DNA of 12,713 nt from NCBI RefSeq assembly GCF_000611645.1, contig NW_014012211.1, positions 2,347-15,059 on the forward strand, written 5' to 3'. This document shows, piece after piece, positions 1-8,941 of this stretch; the stretch's first letter is position 1; each line of letters begins with the position of its first letter. The DNA is from Monoraphidium neglectum (Eukaryota; Chlorophyta; Chlorophyceae; Sphaeropleales; Selenastraceae). A model generated the notes under the pieces. The model saw only the letters and a list, made by a program, of their open reading frames with translations, was not told the origin of the DNA and did no database searches. Made by a program: the position numbers and the translations under genes.

Positions 1-610
1 CCGCCGCAGCATACCACTAACAGCGGCAGTGCTCGGCAGCGACGCTCAGCAGCAGCAGGGGGAGCTCGGCCCCTGAGGCACCCGTGGCTTTGGCTGCTAC
101 AGCCTAATGCCGAGCCATAGCCTTGCTGCTGGGAACAAAGGCTGCTCCATCAGCGGTTCGCCATGGGCTGGCAGGTATGAGACAACTTACCAAAGATGTA
201 CTACACTCTGGTGCACCGACGCCCAGCGGTTGCTTGGGTCCCCTACGCACGCGTGCGTCATTGCTTCAGACAATCGCAGTAACCGTGATCCAGCCAAATT
301 CCAGCAGTTCGGGAGTTTACACATCGCTGAATCCGCTTGCTAGGGCCTGCAATCGCCCTCCCTGACAGCAGCACAATCAAGACGGTGGGCTGATGGATAT
401 GAGTCGTGCATTCAACCGCTGTCACATGACCCACCGAATGTCGAGGGTGCCCCGCAATATGTCATGTGTGAAAGTTTGCTTTCACCTTTACGCCACGTGT
501 TCGTGACCTTTACATCTGGCTTGTGGGCGCAAGGTTCATCACAGTATCTGTGCACAGCCCCCAAAAATTCCCCCGATCGGACTGAACGATTACACGACAG
601 CCCATCGTTC
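1..610. other. No supported gene
   Basis: All six frames are interrupted often; the longest open stretches are under 80 codons and resemble no family I know. Base composition is nearer 50% GC than the GC-rich exons further on, which suits intergenic DNA. There are small inverted repeats: CACATGAC at 423-430 against GTCATGTG at 461-468, and a 7-bp stem with a 4-nt loop at 468-485. Neither is clearly beyond chance. The region may hold the promoter of the plus-strand hemerythrin gene, but I see no convincing TATA box. Confidence 0.6.
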
Positions 611-671
611 ATGAAATTTTTCAGTCGTTTCCTCTTAACTATTGCTCGCACTCTTGCCGTGCTGACGTATC
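611..671 (+). other. Possible 5' coding exon (targeting sequence) of the hemerythrin gene
   Basis: An ATG at 611 opens a short frame starting MKFFSRFLLTIARTLAVLTY, a basic and hydrophobic stretch like a mitochondrial presequence or signal anchor. It ends at a good donor, GTAAGG from 672. A pyrimidine-rich acceptor ends at 835 (ctgcctcag), and the phase (1) matches, giving continuous coding through 836-1015 into the hemerythrin frame. The added residues 836-915 are Arg/Ser/Ala rich with few acids, which also suits a targeting peptide. Against it, the ATG at 611 has a weak context while the ATG at 916 has a strong one. I cannot tell whether this is coding, 5' UTR or chance. Confidence 0.25.
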
Positions 672-915
672 GTAAGGTGACACGGACGATCTAAGTTTGT
701 TTAGACCGCACTCCGCAAGGCAACTTGTGTACCGCCACGTTTGAGGACCCAACCAGTACACCCGTGAATTTGTTAGCTCTGCGCTCAGCCGTCCCAAATC
801 TGGCTTGGCTGTCGCTGCTGCGCCCGCTGCCTCAGAAGGTGGTGACATCACCGCACGTGCTGCCACACCGCGCCTCCGCAGGTTCTCTTTAAGCGTGCCG
901 TTATCAGGTGACAAC

Positions 916-2391
916 ATGGCCGCCTCCATGCTTAACGCTGCTGGGAACCCTGATGGCAGCGGCACCGCCACTGTGGGCCTCACACACAGCCCCCAGATCG
1001 ATGTCACTGCAGGAGGTAAGTCGCATGGTAACGCGTGGCACTGACGGGTACCGTACATTTGCGGATGCGTGCTGTTGCATTACAACTTGTCAGGATACAC
1101 TATCTTGCTTTGTTCATTGACATCAACATGCTGCAGCATGTGCACTTGGGCGAAGCGCGGTTGCTGCTGTATTGGTTGTAGATGCATCTGTCAGCCGCGA
1201 AAGGTCCCGGGCGGTTGGCATGTCCCCACTCTGCGTGACTTTGATGGGTTCAAGATGTGACATCGCAGCAACTATTACCAGCTTGTGTGCTGTAGTTAAA
1301 TCAGCAGCTGGGGATAGTTGCTGCGATGTTGCATTTTGAAACAAACTCTACCCGCTTAGGACGTTTGCGTCATTTGGGGCCAGCACTGTGCTGTCCGGCC
1401 CATTTTCCTCCACTGCTGCTTTGGGTGCATCTGCACGCAAAACTCATGCGTGCACCCTTGGTAGCACACACCGCTTCTGAACCCACTTCAAGTGGACTTG
1501 GTCCTGTGCCACTCCACACAGCCAGGCTTGCCCTGCCTGCCACCGCAGCCCACACCCGCCCAACCTTGCTTGCATGCCCCTCCACTTCCCTGCAGCCGTG
1601 AGCGTTAACCTGGGCTTGAGCCGAGTGCTGACCCCCATCAGCATCAACGTGCTGGAGCTCATTGTTTTGGACCACAACAGGCTCAGGGTGGGCTGAATAT
1701 TGATGTTGATGATGCGGCAGGGATGGGTGTGTTGTGGGCTAGAGCGGCTTGGAATTGAATTTGTTTTTTATTCGCGGGTTGCGCGTGGGTTGAGTTGGGA
1801 GGAGCAGCCAAAGGCGAGTAGCTGCAGGTTGGGGCACCTTGCGCGTGCAAGTGCTGATGGTGCGCCTCTCCTTGTGCACAGCGACGGACTCTTGTGCAAG
1901 TCGCAAGCGGTGGTTGTCCAAGCAAGGCTGCTTGCAGTGGCTCTCTTGCAGCTGTTGACCATCCAATCATACTTGGCATCTTTGTCTGATGGACAAGCTG
2001 CACACAACCTTTCTTCCCCTCACCTTGTTTCCACCCTCGTGCACCGCGCAGGCCCTGTACGACTGCTACACAAAGCTGGGGCCCGGGCTATCGGCTGAGA
2101 ACCGGCAGCTGCTGTCGTGGGAGCTTATCATGGTGCGGGGCAGTGGGTGCATACGTGCGTATGTGATACGGGAGGGGGGTGGTTGCGTGTACGTGCGGGT
2201 TGGCACGCGTGAGCGCGTGTGGGGGCGAGCTGACACGTGCGCATGCTGGTGGGCGGGCTCAGAGGTTGGCGTGCCGAGTGGTGCGCCTGCACCCCTGCAG
2301 CGTATTGACCTTTTCAACCGGCCGAGTTGGGTGTATGTCGCAATGCGGCGCGGATCGTCTTGCAAGGTAGCCTGCACCACCACCACCACCC

Positions 2392-2427
<36 letters not shown>

Positions 2428-4820
2428 TACACACACACACACACTGCTGCAGTGCATGTCAGAGCACGCGGCCAAGGAGGAGCTTGTGCTGTACCCCGCC
2501 ATCAGGTGAGCATGCAGCGGCGTGCACTTGGCATCGTCGGTGAACGGCTCGCCTGCAATCTACCGATTGGGGCCCACACCTACGCCTGTCCGCAGCCGGC
2601 CGGACCTGGCAGTGCTCACGCATATTGCCTGCCAGACCAGTCTTGGCGCATGCCAGCGTTTGCCAAACGCTCGCAGACGTTGTCTGCATGCGTGCCGGTA
2701 TGATGTGAGGGCTGTGTGAGCAGGGGATGCGCCTCGCCTGAAGCACGGCGCTGGTGGATTCTCCTGCACCGCCCACAGGGCTGTGTTTGGCGACATGGAG
2801 GCGGACAAGTGCCTGCAGGAGCACGCGCAGGTCAGTGGCGGGGCAGCAGGCGGCGTTTGGGAGGTGGTGGCATGCAATTGGTCTCTGCAAGGCGGCACCA
2901 GACCACGCAGCTGCAGGGTTTAAGAGCAGTCCCTGTGGTAGTTGTTGCCGGCAACCTTGGTTCTGTGAAGCCCGGTCAGGCATCTGTTTATGGGAACTGC
3001 ATCAACCCCCAGCTCCGCAGCCCCACCCATGCCCATCAATTGTCCCCACGCATGCCGTGTCCCGCCCCATGCCTGTGCCCAGGTCAAGCGCCTCACTGCC
3101 CAGGTGGGCGTTGGCGGGGTTTGATGCCATGGTAGCATCCAGAGCACAATGTCCTCGCCTGCCAGCAACATTGTAAAGTGATATTGTCACAGACCTGCTT
3201 GTGCTTGCCCGGTTGCACATGTTCTACTTCACACCTGTGCAAATTGGCAAACCCGTTCACCGTTCCATTGCTGAGTCACTCTCATTCCTGCCTACCTCCT
3301 GCCCGCCGCGGGAAGGATGATGCAAGCGGTTGATGGGCAGCAGCTGTGCATTACCCTCATTTCTCCCCGCCCCCTCCTCGCCGCAAATCACTGCAAACCT
3401 CTGCACCAAGCGCAACTGCTGCAGCATCACGCCCCCCTCTCTGCTTGCACCCTCCCCCCCCCCAGCTGGACACCATGGTTTCGACCGACCCGGCCTTTGA
3501 TATGGCCGTGAGGGGGGCGGTCGAGGCCATGCTGGCCCACGTGGCAGAGGAGGAGGGCACCCTGCTGCCGCGCATGGGGGACGCGCTGACGCCGGTGACG
3601 CTGCTGCAGCTGGGGCTGCAGTTTGAGGCCGCAAAGGTGGGCGCCGCCGGCCTTAGTTTTGGAATTGTGGAATTGTGGGGGGTGGCGGGGTGCTTGATTT
3701 TGATGTTTGGGAGGCATGCTTTTGCGCTGTGCAGTCTGAAATGTCGGGCAGATTCTGGTTTCAGGCGGTGGCAAAGGGCTTTCAAATGTGAAAGGAGGAT
3801 TGTTTGGGGGTTGGCTGGTTGTTTCGTTGAGCCGAACACAGGATGTTGGAGGCGCACTTGGTATGTACAGTATAGATGGCCATCAGGTCTGGATGGCTCA
3901 AAGCCTCTTGCTGCCAAGCGCCCTGACCTCCAAATGCCTCCCCCTCCATCCCCTTTACGGTACACCAGGTGCGCGCCCCCACGAGGCCTCACCCCGAGGC
4001 CCCAAACCTGCCGCCCTTCAACGAGGCTTCCCTGGCGGCCGCAAAGCAGGGTGAGCCGCGCATTTGCCCCTAGGCGACGCCTGCGTCCTGCTCCTGCTCC
4101 ACACCTGCCCAACCCAACCTGCGGCTGCCAGCACGCGCCGTGAGTATCCGCGCTCTCTGCTCCACTGCCAACAACTATCAGCAAGTGGTCAGCTTTTGTC
4201 AATCTTCACAAGTATCTGCCGGTTTACGGCGGTCTCAACTTCTCAACTACCCTGCCCGTGTCCATCCCACAGTCGACACTGCCCTGGACCAGGCTCGCAT
4301 GCCGTCAGTCGTGCCTGCCATGGTCGCCCTCAAGGGCGGCGGCCCAGAGGGCGCCCCCACCCCCCAGGCTGTGCCCACTGAGCCTGCTGGCACAACCAGC
4401 GCGGGCATGGAGCTCGGCGGCGGCGCCGAGGGCGGCGCGTCAGAGGCGCCTATGGAGGTGATTGGCGGCATCGGCGGCGTGAGTATGGGTGGGACTGCTG
4501 CCGGCGGCGCTGCAGGCCTGCCCACAACGGGTCTCGGCGCCAACGCCGGCAGCACCGGCGGCGGAGCAGGCGCGCTGATGGAGGGTCTTGGCGGAGGCGC
4601 TGCTGGCACTGGCGGCGGTGCAGGCACGCCCATGGAAGGCCTCGCCGCCGGCGCCGCCGGCACGGGCGGCGCCGGCGCCGCTGATATGCCAGATGTGACG
4701 CGTGATGATGTCATGGGCCCAGGCGGTGCCGAAAACCGCCGCGAGGCAGCGAAGGCTGCGGCGGCGCCTGGCGGCGAAATGGATGACATCACGGCGCCCG
4801 AAATCGACGCCGCGCCGTGA
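916..4820 (+). CDS. Hemerythrin-like HHE cation-binding domain protein, nine exons
   Basis: Exons by my reading: 916-1015, 1596-1687, 2052-2132, 2453-2505, 2779-2830, 3083-3103, 3466-3636, 3969-4050, 4273-4820. All introns are GT-AG and all phases agree, giving 1200 nt and about 399 residues. The four-helix HHE fold (roughly residues 50-190) shows every expected di-iron ligand position: H60 (LDHNRLR), H96 and E100 (SEHAAKEE, then YPAI), H124 (EHAQVKR), H158 and E162 (HVAEEE). After it comes APTRPHPEAPNLPP (about 193-206), a segment I associate with the C-terminal side of bacterial-type HHE proteins; this supports the last two junctions. The final 180 or so residues form a low-complexity Gly/Ala-rich tail. 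Family members bind iron and may take part in oxygen, NO or redox handling; the substrate here is unknown. The start at 916 (ACAACATGG, A at -3 and G at +4) is the first in-frame ATG after the TGA at 742; an upstream exon is possible. No membrane segment is seen. The fold assignment is firm, the 5' end less so. Confidence 0.86.
1249..1340 (+). other. Long foldback hairpin inside hemerythrin intron 1
   Basis: Positions 1261-1275 (CATCGCAGCAACTAT) are a perfect inverted repeat of 1314-1328. Pairing continues outward to 1249/1340 and inward to 1276/1313: 28 consecutive paired positions, of which four are non-Watson-Crick and all four are G.U in plus-strand RNA (1254/1335, 1258/1331, 1259/1330, 1276/1313). 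After one mismatch come six more pairs (1278-1283 with 1306-1311), a 5-nt bulge, four pairs (1289-1292 with 1302-1305) and a 9-nt loop. The element sits inside the 580-nt first intron (1016-1595), in sense orientation. Its size and shape suit a microRNA-type precursor, as in other green algae, or a miniature inverted-repeat transposon; the sequence cannot decide. Confidence 0.6.
2394..2444 (+). repeat. (CA)n microsatellite next to the intron 3 acceptor
   Basis: A CA tract broken only by two ACAT units at about 2421-2428. It is preceded by a short CAC trinucleotide run at 2375-2389. The tract ends eight bases before the acceptor AG at 2451-2452 of the hemerythrin gene, taking the place of a normal polypyrimidine tract. 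Confidence 0.95.
4554..4661 (+). repeat. Two 54-bp coding repeats in the Gly/Ala-rich tail
   Basis: In-frame tandem copies at 4554-4607 and 4608-4661 encode TGGGAGALMEGLGGGAAG and TGGGAGTPMEGLAAGAAG. A degenerate third unit starts at 4662 (TGGAGAADMPD). The copies differ at many third positions, so the duplication is not very recent or has been held at the protein level. They lie in the last exon of the hemerythrin-like gene, outside the metal-binding fold. Confidence 0.85.
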
Positions 4821-5136
4821 GAGGGCAAAGCTATGTTTTTGGTGGAGGCGAAAGTGGATGGTTCGAGCCATCACTCTGTTTTGTGAGGGGTCTTTGTAGG
4901 GGAACAGTGCAGGGGGTTGGGGTTTAATCGCATAATCTTATGCCGTGCTTGCAAAGTCACAACACGGATGTTGTTGATTTGGGATTTGCTTGCATGCTTG
5001 TTGGTCAAATCGTTGCAATCTGATGCGTTGCCCAGGGTGTATTATACGACAGCTGCTTTCACCCGTGCTTGGACTGGCAATCTTGACTGGCACGTGACCG
5101 GTGTATGCGTATCGGCTGGAGAGGTGCATCTATACT

Positions 5137-5141
5137 TGTAA
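5137..5141 (+). terminator. TGTAA polyadenylation signal, hemerythrin gene
   Basis: TGTAA is the usual green algal polyadenylation signal. This is the only copy I find on the plus strand between the stop at 4818-4820 and here, implying a 3' UTR of roughly 330 nt with cleavage a little downstream. It is followed at once by a perfect short palindrome (5144-5158). Confidence 0.65.
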
Positions 5142-5143
5142 AA

Positions 5144-5158
5144 GCCGTTTGAAACGGC
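5144..5158. repeat. Short perfect palindrome after the poly(A) signal
   Basis: GCCGTTT-G-AAACGGC, seven-base arms around one central base, starting two bases after TGTAA. As RNA it could form a 5-bp stem with a 5-nt loop at or near the cleavage site of the hemerythrin transcript. It may be coincidental. Confidence 0.4.
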
Positions 5159-5287
5159 CGCTGCGGCTGAGTGTGACTCCATATTCTGGTACTTCAAGTT
5201 TGTGCGACAGCTCTTGAGATGATGAGAGTTGCTGTGCATCAGCCCTACAAATGACAATTCAAAGGGCAGATAAAAAATGACAGGGGG

Positions 5288-5292
5288 TTACA
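5288..5292 (-). terminator. TGTAA polyadenylation signal, dipeptidase gene
   Basis: TTACA on the plus strand reads TGTAA on the minus strand, about 350 nt beyond the dipeptidase stop codon at 5644-5646. No nearer copy was found. It lies about 150 bp from the opposing signal of the hemerythrin gene, so the convergent transcripts need not overlap. Confidence 0.6.
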
Positions 5293-5643
5293 ACTATGAT
5301 ACACATGGTCAGTGCTGTCAGGCATATGAGTGAATTTACTTCTCAAACAAGTTCTGGCTCGTGAATATAAATGGAAGCACTTATCACAGAAATCAGCAAA
5401 AACGGCAAGCGAGACATGCAGCAGGAGTTGCGCTGCTGGCGGCGCAACAGGGCTTGTCATATTTTCACCCAGAGACACTGTATGCAAATCGGATTTGCGA
5501 GTCATACAAGCAAGGGGCCCAGCCGGCTCACCAGATAAGATCAGGACTAATAACCTATTTGAGACGCCACACGCGGGCCTTCCCACACAAGGCGACATGC
5601 TTGCAGGCAGGCGGCAAAACCTATCACGCACCGCCACAGTCGC

Positions 5644-7312
5644 TCACGTCGACTTGGGCGCTGCCCCTGCCTCCTGCGGCTCGCCCCCTCCAGCCGCTGC
5701 CGCCGCCGCCCCCCCCTCGGCTCCCGTGTCGAGACCCCCCTTGATCTCGGGCCCCTTCCTCTTGTCCTTCTTGCCACGGCCTTGGGGGCCCTCTGGCAGG
5801 TGGAAATGGTACTCCAGCTCAGCGGCCACCAGCATGGCCGCGTAGTCATCGTTAGTCAGCGGGCCCAGGCCGGCCTTGGCCGCCAGCAGGGCGGTCACCT
5901 TCGAGATGACCGCGGCAGTGACCTGTGGTTTTGCATGGGTTCAGTAGGCATGAGTCTAGCTTTGTGTCCTACGTGCAATGCAGTGCATGCGAGTCTCAGC
6001 AGGGGGCAGCCCAGGGGGAGTGCCCAAGGGGGACTCGGTCCCCAGGAGGAGCCCTGTGTTGCGCACCTCCACCGCAGCGTCTGTGAAGTCCTGCACCAGC
6101 TGGGGGGCCGCCCCAGGGTTCTCCGACGCCAGACTGGCCTTGTATCTGGTGGGTCCGCCGTTGCGAGGTTGGCGCATGGAGTGAGCGCTGACTGCATGCG
6201 TGCTTAGGGTTCAGGCAGGGCGGAAGCCTCTCCGCAGAAGCCACTTGTGTGAGGACTTGGTCTGGGTGCCTGCCGTGAAGCCTGACATTGACATCAGGGC
6301 TGCAGCAAGGCAGCTGATTACCAGGAAATGCCCCAGGCCGCAGGCGACAGCCGATGTCAGATGTCCTTGTGTCGACGCACGCCTGGCGGAGGGTGCCCCA
6401 TCACCCCCTGATGCAGCCCCCGCACCTGTGCTCCATGGCGCGTGCGGCCTTGGCGATGCCCCTCTCCAGTGTTGTGATGACCTTGATGGCCGGGGGTGCC
6501 AGCACCGGGAAGTCCTGGAACACGACAGCCTGGTGGGGGGTTGAGTTTTGTTTGGGTTGAGCATTTTGAGCATGTGAATATGAGCCTGCGGAGAACTTTT
6601 GCATCAGGGGTGCTGGGCAAGGTGGAGGGTGGCGGGCCTGGTGGCTCGGCCACCCCCACCCGCACCACTCAAACCTGCAAGCAGGCAGGCTTGCCTCTAA
6701 AAACAGGCCCCAAGCGATCCGCCCGCTTGTGGGTTGGACGCAGCCGCAGTGACAAGATTCAGTTGACAACAAAAGCCGCTTCCGGACCATGGCTATGCTG
6801 ACCTGCAGGCGCCGCATAATCCAGTAGAGGGTGGTGTCGTCCGGCTGGTCGCTGGGGCCCTGCAGACGTGCAGGCACCTTCGGCAGCGCCCGCAGGTACA
6901 GGGGCAGGAAGGGCGACAGCGTGGGCATGCCCCACGCCACCCACTCTGCCAGGGGCAGGGGGTACGGGGGTAGACTTGTTTAGTTGTTTTGTCGGGGGAT
7001 GGGGGTGGGAGAGATGGTGTCGTCGAAATCAGCGCGGGTGCGATTACGGGAGGCAAGTGCCCTGTGCACGGGATGAAGGACCTGGCTGATGGTGAAAAGA
7101 AGCGCCAGCAATGATGCATGTTCACGCTCCGTCGGGCAACTGGCACTTGCTTCACCCACAACGGCTGCAATGCATCTCGTGACAACCTATGGACCGGTGG
7201 CCAAACACACTCTATCTGCACACCTCAACATGCCGGATTTCATGGCACGTCAACATGAAGAAGCCAGAGCATTCACATGTGAGCGCAACCCCTTCATGCA
7301 CGCAGCCACGCG

Positions 7313-7365
<53 letters not shown>

Positions 7366-8813
7366 CCAGGCACACACAGCCACACATTGCTACACACTCA
7401 TACACACGTGCTCACAACCACACAAACACCCATCACTCACCCACAAAGGTCAGCTCATCCGGCAGGCCTCCCCCCACCGGCCGCTGCACGCTGACGTGCG
7501 CCAGCTGCGTCCTGAGCAGGCTGATCGGCCGCCAGGGGCCCCCAGGGTTCTGCGCAAAGTAGGGCTCCCCAGGGGTCCCCTGGAAGTGGTCCCGCAGCCC
7601 CCTGGCGACGTCCCAGACGCTGAGCTTTTTCTTGGGCTTGAGGAAGACGGGGTAGTCCGGGCCCTGGTGGCCAGAGTACAGAAACTGAAGCCGCGACACG
7701 CGCGGGCGGTTGTAAAAGTGCCGGTCCGAGGGGTCGTCCTGCATGTAGCACTCGAAGAAGCTGAAGGGGCGGCTCGAGTTGCAGAGGCCGTGCTGGCGGG
7801 CGAACGACTGGACGCCGCTCGAGGCGAGGGCGTCTGAGTCTGACGTGGGGATGGTGGTGAAGCGGCCCTGGTTGGCGCTCACAAAGTAGGAGTCGTCGGG
7901 GACGCGCTGGGCCAGCCACTGGTGGCCGCCGCCATTCTCAAAGTACCTGCCGTCGCAGGCAGTGTCGTGGAGGCGGGCTCGTCGGGGCTGATAGGCCTGT
8001 AGTGTGCGGGACGCACTTCCACAGCACAGGCCCACACCCTTGAGCGCATGTCACCAAGGCCACACGCCCCTTTGCCGCCCTCTACAGCAGGATCAGCCCC
8101 TACTCCTTCACAGACGCAAACGTGTGCAAATGCAAGAGCAACCCGCGCGGCCCCACGGCCCACCAGAGGTCCCGCTGGTCCATGAGGGCCACCCCGTAGC
8201 CCTCCGACGCCCCCCGCTCCTCCACCATCGCCCCCAGCAGCTCCACCCCCTCCCGCGCGCTCCGCGCCACCGGAAGCAGGACGGACACGATGCCGTCCTC
8301 CCCAAGGCCCCGCTCCTCGTCGAGGGGGTCTGCGGCCAGCGCCTTAGCGCTTGGCAGAATGGTCTCCGTCGCGGTCACACTGACGCCCGCGGCGTTGACG
8401 CCGCAGCACTCAAACGAGGGGTTGTGGGAGCCGGGGGCCATCGTGAAGAACGAGGGGGACGCGGTGTACGCGAGCGCGTCGGCGGGGAGGTCGGCGGCGA
8501 AGGCGTTGATGTTTGACCGGAAGTGGACCGGCTTGCCGGGCGCGGGGTGGTGCAGGAGGCCAGCCGGCTTGATCGCCTCGCCGGCGTCCGCGTTGCGCGC
8601 CATGATCATGGACCCGTCGACCGTGGCGCCAGAGCCGACCAGTATGGTGGTGCACTGCGCCGCGACATGGCGCGGGGCCGCTGCCAGCAGGAGCAGCAGC
8701 AGCAGAAGCAGGGCAGATGCAGCGGCGGTGATGGCGGTGTGAACTGGGCTGCGCCGCGGCAGGCACAGCCCAGCGTGGCGAGGCCTGCTGCAAGGGTAGT
8801 TGAGCGGTTGCAT
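5644..8813 (-). CDS. Peptidase family C69 dipeptidase, predicted secreted, six exons
   Basis: Exons on the minus strand: 8813-8164, 7946-7441, 6945-6803, 6529-6426, 6145-6067, 5922-5644. All introns are GT-AG and in phase: 1761 nt, 586 residues. The family consists of N-terminal-nucleophile hydrolases that cleave dipeptides. Residues 54-76 start CTTILVGSGATVDGS and carry MARNAD, the hallmark N-terminus, with C54 the predicted nucleophile. It follows basic residues (R20, R21) and a hydrophobic core (about 32-46, nine leucines), so a signal peptide to the secretory route or vacuole is likely. Other family signatures are SAREGVELLG, WYFENGGGHQWLAQRVPDD (217-235, across the first intron), SANQGRF, GTPGEPY, RPISLLRTQ and EWVAWGMPTLSPF (386 on). 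The last 45 or so residues are a Lys-rich then Ala/Gly-rich extension (GRGKKDKRKG). The ATG at 8813 is the only methionine before the signal peptide. Closest eukaryotic relatives are either secernin-like or bacterial-type PepD; this resembles the PepD type. Confidence 0.9.
7310..7445 (-). repeat. (CA)22 microsatellite and CA-rich flank in dipeptidase intron 2
   Basis: The plus strand has an uninterrupted (CA)22 at 7321-7364, then about 75 bases of degenerate CA-rich sequence reaching the donor GTGAGT at 7440-7435. In the sense of the gene this is a (TG)n tract near the 5' splice site of intron 2 (7440-6946, 495 nt), the opposite orientation from the other two genes. Confidence 0.95.
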
Positions 8814-8912
8814 GATGGTGGAAACTTAATCAGCTGTTGCTATATGATACGTGACAGGCACCCACAGGCGCAGTACAGACTCTGTGGAGCGCCGCTAGCA
8901 CGGCGGGCTGCG

Positions 8913-8941
8913 CATGCGCCTAAAAAGTGTTGAGGCGCATG
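8913..8941. promoter_or_regulatory. 9-bp inverted repeat upstream of the dipeptidase
   Basis: CATGCGCCT at 8913-8921 is perfectly complementary to AGGCGCATG at 8933-8941, with an 11-base A-rich spacer. It lies 100-128 bp upstream of the dipeptidase start codon, in the expected promoter or 5' UTR. It could be a site for a dimeric transcription factor or a UTR hairpin. No known site is recognised. Confidence 0.4.

Noticed and set aside
3346..4143. Unspliced 265-codon frame on the plus strand covering exons 7 and 8
   Set aside because: The family pattern requires splicing at 3636 and 3968; the unspliced reading inserts non-homologous residues and loses the join of FEAAK to VRAPTRPHP.
3357..4202. 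Open frame of 281 codons on the minus strand
   Set aside because: It overlaps coding exons and introns of the hemerythrin gene, has no recognisable domain, and is explained by GC-biased codons opening the opposite strand.
4247..4828. 193-codon Pro/Ala-rich open frame on the minus strand
   Set aside because: It mirrors the Gly/Ala-rich last exon of the hemerythrin gene; the low-complexity GC-rich sequence opens several frames at once.
4857..4872. Hairpin with a TTCGAG loop resembling a tRNA T-arm
   Set aside because: The loop has six bases, not seven, and no acceptor stem, D-arm or anticodon arm can be built around it; it lies in a 3' UTR.
7311..7445. CA-rich array considered as a CRISPR-like or minisatellite array
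   Set aside because: It is a simple dinucleotide repeat with degenerate edges, with no spacers and no repeat unit longer than two bases.
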